DNA of 11,413 nt from Anaerolineae bacterium (GTDB lineage Bacteria > Chloroflexota > Anaerolineae > Aggregatilineales > Phototrophicaceae). Position 1 is the first letter of the stretch. Each line of letters opens with the position of its first letter. Shown here in pieces: positions 5,785 to 11,413 of the stretch. The stretch lies in the NCBI GenBank assembly GCA_025454715.1, contig JALONY010000013.1:1-11413 (forward strand), in the 5' to 3' direction. The translations under genes and the position numbers were made by a program. The notes beneath the pieces are model-generated. The model was not told where the DNA came from. It was given only the letters and a program-made list of their open reading frames with translations, and did no database searches.

Positions 5785-8346
5785 TTACGCCCACGTAATC
5801 AGGTTCGGGAGGATCGGCTTGGGCAGGTACTCGTGCTTGGGCACGACGCGCACCGAGACACCACGTTGGCCGCTGTCGGCGTAGTGCAGCGTGGCGGTAT
5901 AGACGTGCTCGCCCTTGCTGCTGCTGGCGTGGGTCATGTCGATGGCCTGACCGTCGATGATTTCGCCACGGGTGTTGAGCGGACCGTAGTAGAGCTGGAC
6001 GCTGACATCCTCGGGCTTGAGCTGGCCGAGGGCGATCGAGGCGCGCACCTCGATTTCCTCACCGACCTTGATGTCGCCGGACGGCATGGTGACCTTTTGG
6101 ATGCGGATGAGCTTCCACGCTTGCTCGATGGCGCTACGCCACGCGGCGAAGGCCAAGCCTTTGTTCAAGCTGGGGTGGGTCATCTCGCGGGCGCGTTGCG
6201 ACTCGGGCAGGTAGTACTTCTCGGCGTATTCCTTGACCATGCGGCGGGTGTTGAAGAACGGCGCCAAGTGCTCGATGCTGTTCTTGATTTTGGTAATCCA
6301 CGCCCGGGGCAGGCTGTCGCGGCCACGGTCATAAAACTGCGGGACGATGTCCATCTCCAGCACGCTGAGCAAGGCCTCGGCCTCGACGTGGTCTTGGGCG
6401 TCCTCGGCGGCTTCGCTGTATTCCTCACCGTTGCCAATCGCCCAGCCGACCTCGGGCTTGTAGGCTTCATCCCACCAGCCGTCGAGGGTGCTGAAGTTGA
6501 GGCCGCCGTTATAGACGACCTTCATGCCGCTGGTGCCGCTGGCTTCCTTGGGGCGGCGCGGGTTGTTGAGCCACACGTCCACGCCCTGCACCAAATAGCG
6601 GGCGACCAACATGTCGTAATTCTCGAGGAACACGATGTGCGGGCGCAGCTCGGGGTCACGGGCGATTTGGACGATGCGGCGGATGAAGGCCTTGCCCTCT
6701 TCGTCGTGGGGGTGCGCCTTGCCCGCGAAAATGAACTGGACGGGGCGCTCGCTGTTCTTGACGATGCGCTTGAAGCGGGCGAGGTCGCTGAAAATCAGCG
6801 TAGCGCGCTTGTAGGTGGCAAAGCGGCGGGCAAAGCCGATGGTCAGGGCGTCGGGGTTGAGCACCTCGCTGGCCGCGTCGATTTCGCTTTGGGGCGCGCC
6901 GCGGCGGATGAGCTGCTCGCGCAGGCGGGTGCGGGCGAACGCCACGAGGCGCTCGCGACGGCGCTCATGGGTACGCCACAGCTCGGCATCGGGGATTTTG
7001 TGGATGTTCGCCCAGTTGTCGGCGTCATCGTCCTCGGTGCGCCACGACGGGTCGAGGTAGCGGTCGAACAGGGTGGCCATCTCGCGGCTGACCCACGTCT
7101 GGGTGTGGATGCCGTTGGTGATGGACTCGATGGGGACTTCGTGCTTGGGGACGTTGGGGAACATCCATTGCCACATCTCGCGGCTGACCACGCCGTGCAG
7201 CTCGGCCACGCCGTTGGCGTCCGCCGACACGCGCAACGCCAGCACGGCCATGCTGAACAGGTCGTAATTGTCGATGCGCTCGCGCCCGAGGTCGTGGAAT
7301 TGGTCACGGGTCAGGTTGAGGCCGCCCCAGTAATCGCTGAAGTGCTCATCAATCAGGTCGTAGCCGAAGCGCTCGAGGCCAGCCGGAACCGGTGTGTGAG
7401 TCGTGAACAGGTTGCTGGCGCGGGTGAGCTCGAGGGCTTGTTGGAAGGTAATCTTGTTCTCGCCCATCAAGATGCGGATGCGCTCGAGTGACAAGAAGGC
7501 GCTGTGCCCCTCGTTCATGTGGCAGACGGTCGGGCGCTTGCCCAACGCCTCCAGCAGGCGGATGCCGCCGATGCCCATCAGGATTTCTTGGCGCATCCGC
7601 TTGCGGCGGTCGCCACCATACAGGCGGTCGGTGATGTTGCGGTCGTCGAGGCGCGGGTTTTCGGGGATGTTGCTGTCGAGTAGGTAGAGCGGCACGCGCC
7701 CGACCTGCACGCGCCAGACTTGGGCGTACAATTGGCGCCCGGGGAGCGGCACGTTGACGTGGAGCGGCTTGCCCGACGAGTCGCGCACGAGGGTGAGCGG
7801 CTGGTTGGGCACGTCGTTGATGGGGTAGGTCTCTTGTTGGTAGCCGTCGGCGTTGAGGTATTGCTGGAAGTAGCCCTCTTGGTACATCAGGCCGATGCCG
7901 ACCAACGGCAAGTCGAGGTCACTGGCGCTCTTCATGTGGTCGCCACTGAGGATGCCGAGGCCGCCCGAATAGGTCTTGAGGGCTTCCGTCAGGCCATATT
8001 CCATCGAGAAATAGGCGATTAGGGGGGTGTCGCTGCCGGTGTAGGTCTTGCGATACCACGTGTCCTTGGCGCCCATGTAGGCGTCGAAGTCGGCGATGGC
8101 GCGTTGGTAGTTGGCGATGAAGGCGGGATCGACGCTGGCGGCCTTCAGGCGCTCTTGGGGCAGTTGCCCCAGCATCAGCACCGGGTTGTGATAGGTGTGT
8201 TCCCACAGGTCGGGGTCGAGGCGGCGAAACAGCGAAATGGTCTCGGCGTCCCACGACCAGCGCAGGTTGTAGGCGAGGTCGGTCAGCCGCTCGATGGGCT
8301 TGGGCAGGTCGGGGCGAACGTGGACGGTCGCAATGGGCTTAATCAT
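5785..8346 (-). CDS. glgP: Alpha-glucan phosphorylase (GT35, DUF3417-type)
   Basis: The 853-residue protein uses phosphate to release glucose 1-phosphate from the ends of glycogen or maltodextrin in the cytoplasm. The N-terminus (PIERLTDLAYNLRWSWD, residues 17-33) is the DUF3417 region typical of the TIGR02094 branch rather than the classical GlgP/MalP. Conserved blocks include YFSMEYG (112-118), SGGLGILSGDHMKSASD (127-143), HMNEGHSAF (276-284) and EASGTSGMK (601-609). K609 is the expected pyridoxal phosphate lysine. Residues from about 750 to the end form a beta-rich tail that looks like an Ig-type accessory domain. A Met 9 codons upstream (8373) is in frame, but AGGAG lies 7 bases before the ATG at 8346 and homology begins at MIKPIATVHV, so 8346 is chosen. 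No other glycogen gene is nearby. Related enzymes differ in preferred glucan length, so the exact substrate is not certain. Confidence 0.95.
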   Translation of the reverse strand: MIKPIATVHVRPDLPKPIERLTDLAYNLRWSWDAETISLFRRLDPDLWEHTYHNPVLMLGQLPQERLKAASVDPAFIANYQRAIADFDAYMGAKDTWYRKTYTGSDTPLIAYFSMEYGLTEALKTYSGGLGILSGDHMKSASDLDLPLVGIGLMYQEGYFQQYLNADGYQQETYPINDVPNQPLTLVRDSSGKPLHVNVPLPGRQLYAQVWRVQVGRVPLYLLDSNIPENPRLDDRNITDRLYGGDRRKRMRQEILMGIGGIRLLEALGKRPTVCHMNEGHSAFLSLERIRILMGENKITFQQALELTRASNLFTTHTPVPAGLERFGYDLIDEHFSDYWGGLNLTRDQFHDLGRERIDNYDLFSMAVLALRVSADANGVAELHGVVSREMWQWMFPNVPKHEVPIESITNGIHTQTWVSREMATLFDRYLDPSWRTEDDDADNWANIHKIPDAELWRTHERRRERLVAFARTRLREQLIRRGAPQSEIDAASEVLNPDALTIGFARRFATYKRATLIFSDLARFKRIVKNSERPVQFIFAGKAHPHDEEGKAFIRRIVQIARDPELRPHIVFLENYDMLVARYLVQGVDVWLNNPRRPKEASGTSGMKVVYNGGLNFSTLDGWWDEAYKPEVGWAIGNGEEYSEAAEDAQDHVEAEALLSVLEMDIVPQFYDRGRDSLPRAWITKIKNSIEHLAPFFNTRRMVKEYAEKYYLPESQRAREMTHPSLNKGLAFAAWRSAIEQAWKLIRIQKVTMPSGDIKVGEEIEVRASIALGQLKPEDVSVQLYYGPLNTRGEIIDGQAIDMTHASSSKGEHVYTATLHYADSGQRGVSVRVVPKHEYLPKPILPNLITWA

Positions 8347-8353
8347 CGAAAAA

Positions 8354-8358
8354 CTCCT
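8354..8358 (-). promoter_or_regulatory. Ribosome binding site deciding the glgP start
   Basis: AGGAG on the minus strand sits 7 bases before the ATG at 8346. The upstream in-frame ATG at 8373 has no such site, and its nine extra residues do not look like the family N-terminus. Confidence 0.8.
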
Positions 8359-8393
8359 GACTACCATAAACAAAGACGCGGGCTACTGCGTGC

Positions 8394-8399
8394 TTTATA
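8394..8399 (-). promoter_or_regulatory. Candidate -10 element for glgP
   Basis: TATAAA on the minus strand lies 48 bases before the glgP start, in the AT-rich string GGTTATAAAGC. No good -35 box is seen at the normal distance (16-18 bases upstream is CA/CC-rich), so this promoter might depend on an activator. Confidence 0.3.
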
Positions 8400-8460
8400 A
8401 CCAGTTAGGGTACTGTTGGTGGGGCGGGGGTGCAAGCACAATCGGCGGATTAGGGCGAAA

Positions 8461-8537
8461 GTTTGTGCAAAATCACCGTCAGGGGGGCTGTGCAAACTGA
8501 CCCAACTTCCCCATAGTGTGGCGCGCTTTGCACAAAC
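8461..8537. promoter_or_regulatory. Three operator-like TTTGTGCAAA sites between glgP and tRNA-Asp
   Basis: GTTTGTGCAAA (8461-8471) recurs exactly as its reverse complement TTTGCACAAAC (8527-8537). A partial copy, GCTGTGCAAAC, lies at 8487-8497. Each full site is itself a short palindrome (TTTG, two bases, CAAA). The group lies 62 to 140 bases upstream of the candidate glgP -10. Clustered palindromes of this kind suggest binding by a dimeric repressor or activator, possibly a LacI-type sugar regulator given the neighbouring gene; that identity is a guess. Confidence 0.45.
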
Positions 8538-8593
8538 CGCCGCCGCCCAAGTTCTTGCATTTCGCACGCTCGGGCAATTTGCCAAGTTTGGCC

Positions 8594-8622
8594 TTGACAC
8601 CGTTTTGGGGCGATGATAAACT
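8594..8622 (+). promoter_or_regulatory. Promoter of tRNA-Asp
   Basis: A perfect -35 box TTGACA (8594-8599) is followed, after exactly 17 bases, by TAAACT (8617-8622), a four-of-six -10 box. Transcription would start near 8629, leaving a short leader before the tRNA at 8658. Two touching palindromes (GGCAATTTGCC, 8573-8583; GCCAAGTTTGGC, 8581-8592) end one base before the -35 box. Confidence 0.75.
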
Positions 8623-8657
8623 GTTCCTCGTTAGGCAAGCAAGTTAGCCAACCAGAT

Positions 8658-8730
8658 GGTTCCGTGGTGTAGCGGCTAACATGCCACCCTGTCAAGGTGG
8701 AGATCGCGGGTTCGAACCCCGTCGGAGCCG
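8658..8730 (+). tRNA. tRNA-Asp (anticodon GTC)
   Basis: The gene folds as a full 73-base cloverleaf. The acceptor GGTTCCG pairs with CGGAGCC (one G-T pair), and the discriminator base is G8730. The anticodon stem CCACC/GGTGG encloses the loop CTGTCAA with anticodon GTC at 8691-8693. The T arm GCGGG/CCCGT holds TTCGAAC. The 3' CCA is not encoded (CAA follows) and must be added by the CCA-adding enzyme. G at position 73 and the GTC anticodon both agree with aspartate identity. Confidence 0.97.
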
Positions 8731-8735
8731 CAAGA

Positions 8736-8775
8736 ACAAAAAACGCGCTAGGCGAAAAGCCAGCGCGTTTTTTGT
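8736..8775. terminator. Bidirectional intrinsic terminator after tRNA-Asp
   Basis: ACAAAAAACGCGCT (8736-8749) pairs perfectly with AGCGCGTTTTTTGT (8762-8775). An inner GGC/GCC closes on the loop GAAAA, with one bulged A. It begins 5 bases after the tRNA. The six T on the plus strand and the six A on the left arm make it work equally well in both directions, so transcription coming from the right would also stop here. Confidence 0.85.
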
Positions 8776-8796
8776 CGTTCGTGCCCTCTCCGTGCC

Positions 8797-9117
8797 CCTC
8801 AAGACGACGCCCCACACCTCGCTAGATGAGGGTGGGGCGTCGTGTCGTGGGTGAGGTGCCCAGCCGTGCGCGATGATGAAAGGGCGAAGTGCGCGGCTGG
8901 GCAGGGTGGGGTGTGATGCAAAAGGTGATGAGGGAGGGTGTTTCGCCGCGCAAGATGAAGCGATGCAAGAGAGCGCGGTGAAACACCTTCGAACGTGAAG
9001 CAAAAGGTGAAGTGTGCCCTGCCGAGCGGGATGATGTGTGCGTGAGGTGCGCGGCGTGGACAACTGTCCTTGAGGCTCATCATGAGGTGAAGCGCTGGGT
9101 GGTGTTGAGCCTCAAGG
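8797..9117 (+). ncRNA. Candidate structured non-coding RNA: array of four long stem-loops
   Basis: No credible protein is encoded here. Four strong hairpins follow each other. Hairpin 1 (8804-8843) has 12 bp, a bulged A, then 4 bp. Hairpin 2 (8858-8902) has 14 bp with two G-T pairs. Hairpin 3 (8937-8987) has 15 bp with one G-T pair. Hairpin 4 (9068-9117) has 12 perfect bp. The three wobble pairs are G-U only if the plus strand is the RNA; on the minus strand they would be A-C mismatches. The loops and linkers are rich in A and G on the plus strand, as in many structured RNAs. GCAAAAGGTGA occurs twice (8918-8928, 9000-9010) and TGAGGTG three times. CCTCAAG at 8797-8803 can pair with CTTGAGG at 9069-9075, closing hairpins 1-3 into a multibranch fold. 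I do not recognise it as RNase P RNA, tmRNA, SRP RNA or 6S RNA. The ends and promoter are unknown. Confidence 0.45.
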
Positions 9118-9357
9118 TAAGTGCCGCCTGAGATAAAATCACGGTTCATCACAAGCGACATCCTTACTTTAGCCCCAAACCATGGGTTCGTGAACTGGTC
9201 ATGAGGACGGTTTTTCCCCTCGCCTGTTGGCTGATACCGCTGGACTAGCCATTTGGTCAGGAAGGTATAGCAGTGACCCGCAGGATGTGTCATAGTATGG
9301 GAGCTAACGAAGGTGTAATACCGGTGTGGCCAGCGTTCGGCTGCCCAGAGGAGCGTC
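9118..9357. other. Leader/intergenic region before the response regulator
   Basis: This 240-bp stretch has no gene that I can support. It contains the upstream motif copy 2 (9282-9299) and the octamer TTTGGTCA (9252-9259), which also occurs upstream of copy 1 (4811-4818). A minor GG-C-CAGC/GCTG-C-CC hairpin lies near 9328-9346. GAGGAG (9348-9353), 4 bases before the ATG at 9358, is the ribosome binding site. On the minus strand, ATGACA and TATACC at an 18-base spacing (about 9295-9266) could be a leftward promoter. No standard plus-strand promoter was found. Confidence 0.4.
9282..9299 (+). promoter_or_regulatory. Shared upstream motif, copy 2 (before the response regulator)
   Basis: AGGATGTGTCATAGTATG ends 58 bases before the response regulator ATG. 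It matches copy 1 (4855-4872) at 16 of 18 positions. Both copies lie at a similar distance upstream of a plus-strand gene. Confidence 0.3.
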
Positions 9358-10014
9358 ATGACTCAGGATAAAATACGCGTCGTCATCACCGATGACCACG
9401 AGATGGTGCGGCGGGGCTTAAATATGTTTTTGCGCGCCTACCCCGACCTCGAATTGGTGGGTGAGGCCAACAGTGGTGAGCACGCCTTAAAATTATGTGC
9501 CGAAGTCTTGCCTGACGTGGTGTTGATGGATTTGATTATGCCCGGTATCGGCGGCATCGAGGCGGCGCGCCAGATTCGCCAGCGCTTCCCCAAGGTGCAG
9601 GTCATCGCCTTGTCTAGCGCGATGGACAGCGCGACCGTGAGCAAGGCGTTGGAAGCGGGCGTGATGGGGTATTTGATCAAGAACGTCTCGACCGACCAAC
9701 TGGCGCAAGCCATCCGCGATGTCACGCAGGGCAAGCGCGCCTTGTCGGAGGAGGCGACCCAAGCCCTCATCCGCGCCGCGACCCGCCCCAACGAGCCGGT
9801 CTACCGGCTGACGGAGCGCGAGTACGAGGTGTTGCATTTGCTGATCGAGGGGCTGACCAACCCCGAAATCGCGCTCAAGATGAGCGTGAGCCGCTCGACG
9901 GTGAAATATCACATCAGCAGCATCTTGTCGAAGCTGGGGGTGTCGAACCGCGCCGAGGCGGTGGCGTTGGCCTTGCGCCATAAAATCGTGGTGGAGCGCC
10001 CGCACGACTCGTGA
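9358..10014 (+). CDS. NarL/FixJ-family response regulator (REC + LuxR-type HTH)
   Basis: The 218-residue protein has an N-terminal receiver domain (about 5-120). It carries the acidic pair D12/D13 (ITDDHEM), phosphoacceptor D58 (VLMDLIMPG), the Ser switch near S86/S87 and K108 (YLIKNV), so all phosphorylation residues are present. The LuxR-type DNA-binding domain (about 148-212) includes LTEREYEVLHLLIEGLTN and the recognition segment SRSTVKYHISSILSKLGV. It should bind DNA as a dimer when phosphorylated by a sensor kinase and control transcription. The start is supported by GAGGAG four bases upstream. The gene stands alone on its strand and converges on the sensor kinase gene with only 4 bp between stop codons. 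Its target genes and signal cannot be told from the sequence. Confidence 0.95.
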   Translation: MTQDKIRVVITDDHEMVRRGLNMFLRAYPDLELVGEANSGEHALKLCAEVLPDVVLMDLIMPGIGGIEAARQIRQRFPKVQVIALSSAMDSATVSKALEAGVMGYLIKNVSTDQLAQAIRDVTQGKRALSEEATQALIRAATRPNEPVYRLTEREYEVLHLLIEGLTNPEIALKMSVSRSTVKYHISSILSKLGVSNRAEAVALALRHKIVVERPHDS

Positions 10015-10018
10015 GCGT

Positions 10019-11413
10019 TTAGTCCTCTGGCGGGGCGTCGTGCTGGGGCAGGGTGACGACGAAAGTGGTGCCCTTACCCAGCTCGGACGTAAACGTGATG
10101 GTTCCGGCGTGTTCTTCGACGCTTTGCTTGACGATGGCCAAGCCGAGGCCGGTGCCCTCGATGCCGCTGACGTTTTCGGCGCGGTGAAAGGGCTGGAACA
10201 GGCGGGCTTGGTCGGTGGGCGGGATGCCCATCCCCTCATCGCTGATGGTGAAGACGATGTTGGGCGGGTTGGTTTGGCGCGTCACGTCGAGGCGCACCGG
10301 CTTGCCCACCGGCGAGTATTTGGTGGCATTGCCCATGAGGTTGATGAGGATGTGCTCCAGCAGGCGGCGGTCGCCATAAATCGTCGTGGTGTCTTGGGTC
10401 AGCGTGACCAAGATGGGGTGTTGGTGGTTGTCGGCTTGGCGGATGGTCTCGGCCAATGACGCGCACAGCTCGGCGACCGATAACTGCTCGGGGCGGAACA
10501 AGATGCGGTCGGCATTGCCGGTGCTGATGGTCAGCACGTCTTCGAGGAGCTTGACCATCCGGCGCACGTTGTCGGCGATGGCGTCCATTTTTTCGAGGGC
10601 GCGCTCGGCGCTCAGGCTGAGGTGGTAGCGCCGCAAGATGTAGACCGACGACAGGATGACGGCCAGCGGGGTGCGGAACTCGTGCGAGACGATGGTGACG
10701 AAGCGCTCCTTGAGGTTGAGCAGCTCGCGGTCTTTTTCGAGCTTGACCTCCAGCTCACGCACGTACAGGCGCTGGTCGGCCAATTGCTTGCGCTCGGTCA
10801 GGTCGGACATCAGGCACAAGACCATCGGCTCACCTTGGATGCTGATGGGCGTTAGGGTGACCTCGACCGGAATGCGGTGGCCATGTTTGGTGACGGCGGT
10901 CAGGCCTTCTTGCTCGCTGAAACGCATGAAGCGGGCATTGCGCGAAAAGGCGACCTGAAGGCTGACGAAGCGCTCGTGCATATCGGGCGGGATGAGGTGT
11001 AGCGCCGATTGGCCGAGTAACTCGGAGCGGTCGTAGCCGAACAATTGCTCGATGTAGACGTTGACCACCCGTATCTGGCCTCGACCGTCCAACAGGACGA
11101 CGCCTTGCGAGGCGGCCTCCAGCATGGTGCGGAAGGTCTCCTCGCTCTCGCGCAGGGCGCGCTCGACCATCATCCGCTCGGTGACATCGACCGCCGAGAC
11201 CAGCCGGCTGGGTTGGTTGTCGAAGACCACGTCGTGCGAGGCGATTTCGACCTCGATTTCGGTGCCGTCCTTCTTGCGGTGTACCCAGCCCTTGCCGTGA
11301 TAAAAGCCGTGGGTGTTTCCATCGAGGACTTCTTGCAGGCGCGACAATTGCGAGGTCGGGCGGATGTCGGCGATGGTCATGGCCAAGAACTCGTCACGGG
11401 TGTAGCCGTAGCG
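10019..11413 (-). CDS. PAS-domain sensor histidine kinase (HisKA/HATPase; N-terminus cut by window edge)
   Basis: The frame is open from the right edge (first codons read RYGYTRDEFLAMTIADIRP) to a TAA at 10021-10019, giving 464 residues. The start codon lies outside the window. Order in the fragment: the end of one PAS/PAC domain (1-80, KDGTEIEVEI and DVTER), a complete PAS/PAC (about 88-208, RESEETFRTMLEAASQGVVL to DLTERK), a short coiled-coil-like linker (about 209-234), a HisKA dimerisation domain with H244 in VSHEFRTPL, and a HATPase domain with N box N362 (NLMGNATKYS), G1 DEGMGIP (392-398) and G2 GTGLGLA (420-426). It should autophosphorylate on H244 and pass the phosphate to a response regulator. 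No transmembrane segment is seen in this part, so the PAS domains may sense a cytoplasmic signal such as redox state, a ligand or light. The partner could be the adjacent regulator, but that is not proven. Confidence 0.93.
   Translation of the reverse strand, partial: RYGYTRDEFLAMTIADIRPTSQLSRLQEVLDGNTHGFYHGKGWVHRKKDGTEIEVEIASHDVVFDNQPSRLVSAVDVTERMMVERALRESEETFRTMLEAASQGVVLLDGRGQIRVVNVYIEQLFGYDRSELLGQSALHLIPPDMHERFVSLQVAFSRNARFMRFSEQEGLTAVTKHGHRIPVEVTLTPISIQGEPMVLCLMSDLTERKQLADQRLYVRELEVKLEKDRELLNLKERFVTIVSHEFRTPLAVILSSVYILRRYHLSLSAERALEKMDAIADNVRRMVKLLEDVLTISTGNADRILFRPEQLSVAELCASLAETIRQADNHQHPILVTLTQDTTTIYGDRRLLEHILINLMGNATKYSPVGKPVRLDVTRQTNPPNIVFTISDEGMGIPPTDQARLFQPFHRAENVSGIEGTGLGLAIVKQSVEEHAGTITFTSELGKGTTFVVTLPQHDAPPED

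Noticed and set aside
5719..7491. Plus-strand open frame of 590 codons opposite glgP
   Set aside because: It is wholly antisense to a well-conserved phosphorylase, has no ribosome binding site, overlaps the terminator at its start and has a composition (V, A, D, G, L, H) typical of the shadow of a GC-rich gene.
8347..8373. Longer glgP start adding MFMVVRSFS
   Set aside because: The downstream ATG at 8346 has AGGAG at ideal spacing and matches the family N-terminus; the upstream ATG has neither.
8658..8730. tRNA-Asp as an attachment site for an integrated element
   Set aside because: There is no integrase, no direct repeat of the tRNA 3' end and no phage-like gene nearby.
8799..9359. Minus-strand frame of 186 codons covering the stem-loop region
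   Set aside because: It has no ribosome binding site. Its translation is an unnatural mix rich in His, Pro, Ser and Arg, produced by inverted repeats rather than protein constraint; the structured RNA explanation fits better.
11378..11386. TTG at 11386 or ATG at 11380 as the start of the sensor kinase
   Set aside because: The frame stays open to the window edge and the upstream residues (GYTRDEF) are typical of the middle of a PAS domain, so the gene begins outside the window.

Overview
The window is GC-rich bacterial chromosome, dense with genes on both strands. The best guess for the source is Chloroflexota (filamentous or Anaerolineae-type). That rests on remembered family traits: secreted proteins whose C-terminal beta-sandwich carries a Cys...Cys-A-F-R-F-type motif, LysM-only secreted proteins, a DUF3417-type glucan phosphorylase and multi-PAS kinases. 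No rRNA or marker gene is present to prove it.

Layout. Positions 1-4793 (minus strand) hold two tandem paralogous secreted serine proteases of the furin/kexin (S8B, proprotein convertase) type. Each has a signal peptide, a furin-like prodomain, a catalytic domain, a P domain and a C-terminal beta-rich region. The downstream copy runs off the left edge of the window. A divergent intergenic region (4794-4939) separates them from a plus-strand secreted protein with three LysM domains (4940-5695). That gene ends at a strong hairpin terminator shared with the convergent minus-strand alpha-glucan phosphorylase (5785-8346). Upstream of the phosphorylase are operator-like TTTGTGCAAA repeats, then a well-formed promoter, tRNA-Asp(GTC) and a bidirectional terminator. 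Next comes 580 bp without a credible gene (8776-9357), containing four long stem-loops that look like an undescribed structured RNA. The right end holds a NarL-type response regulator (plus) and a PAS/HisKA sensor kinase (minus, cut by the right edge), arranged tail to tail with 4 bp between their stop codons.

How the genes relate. The two proteases probably form one secreted, self-activating unit. Both keep an R-X-X-R motif exactly where furin cuts off its own prodomain, and both keep the acidic residues that give furin its basic-residue specificity. The LysM protein would act at the cell envelope. The phosphorylase mobilises storage glucan inside the cell. The kinase and regulator are adjacent but of different usual pairing classes, so their partnership is uncertain.

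No mobile element, CRISPR array or integrase was seen. The items most worth a second look are the bacterial furin-like pair with its conserved self-cleavage site, and the stem-loop array after tRNA-Asp.
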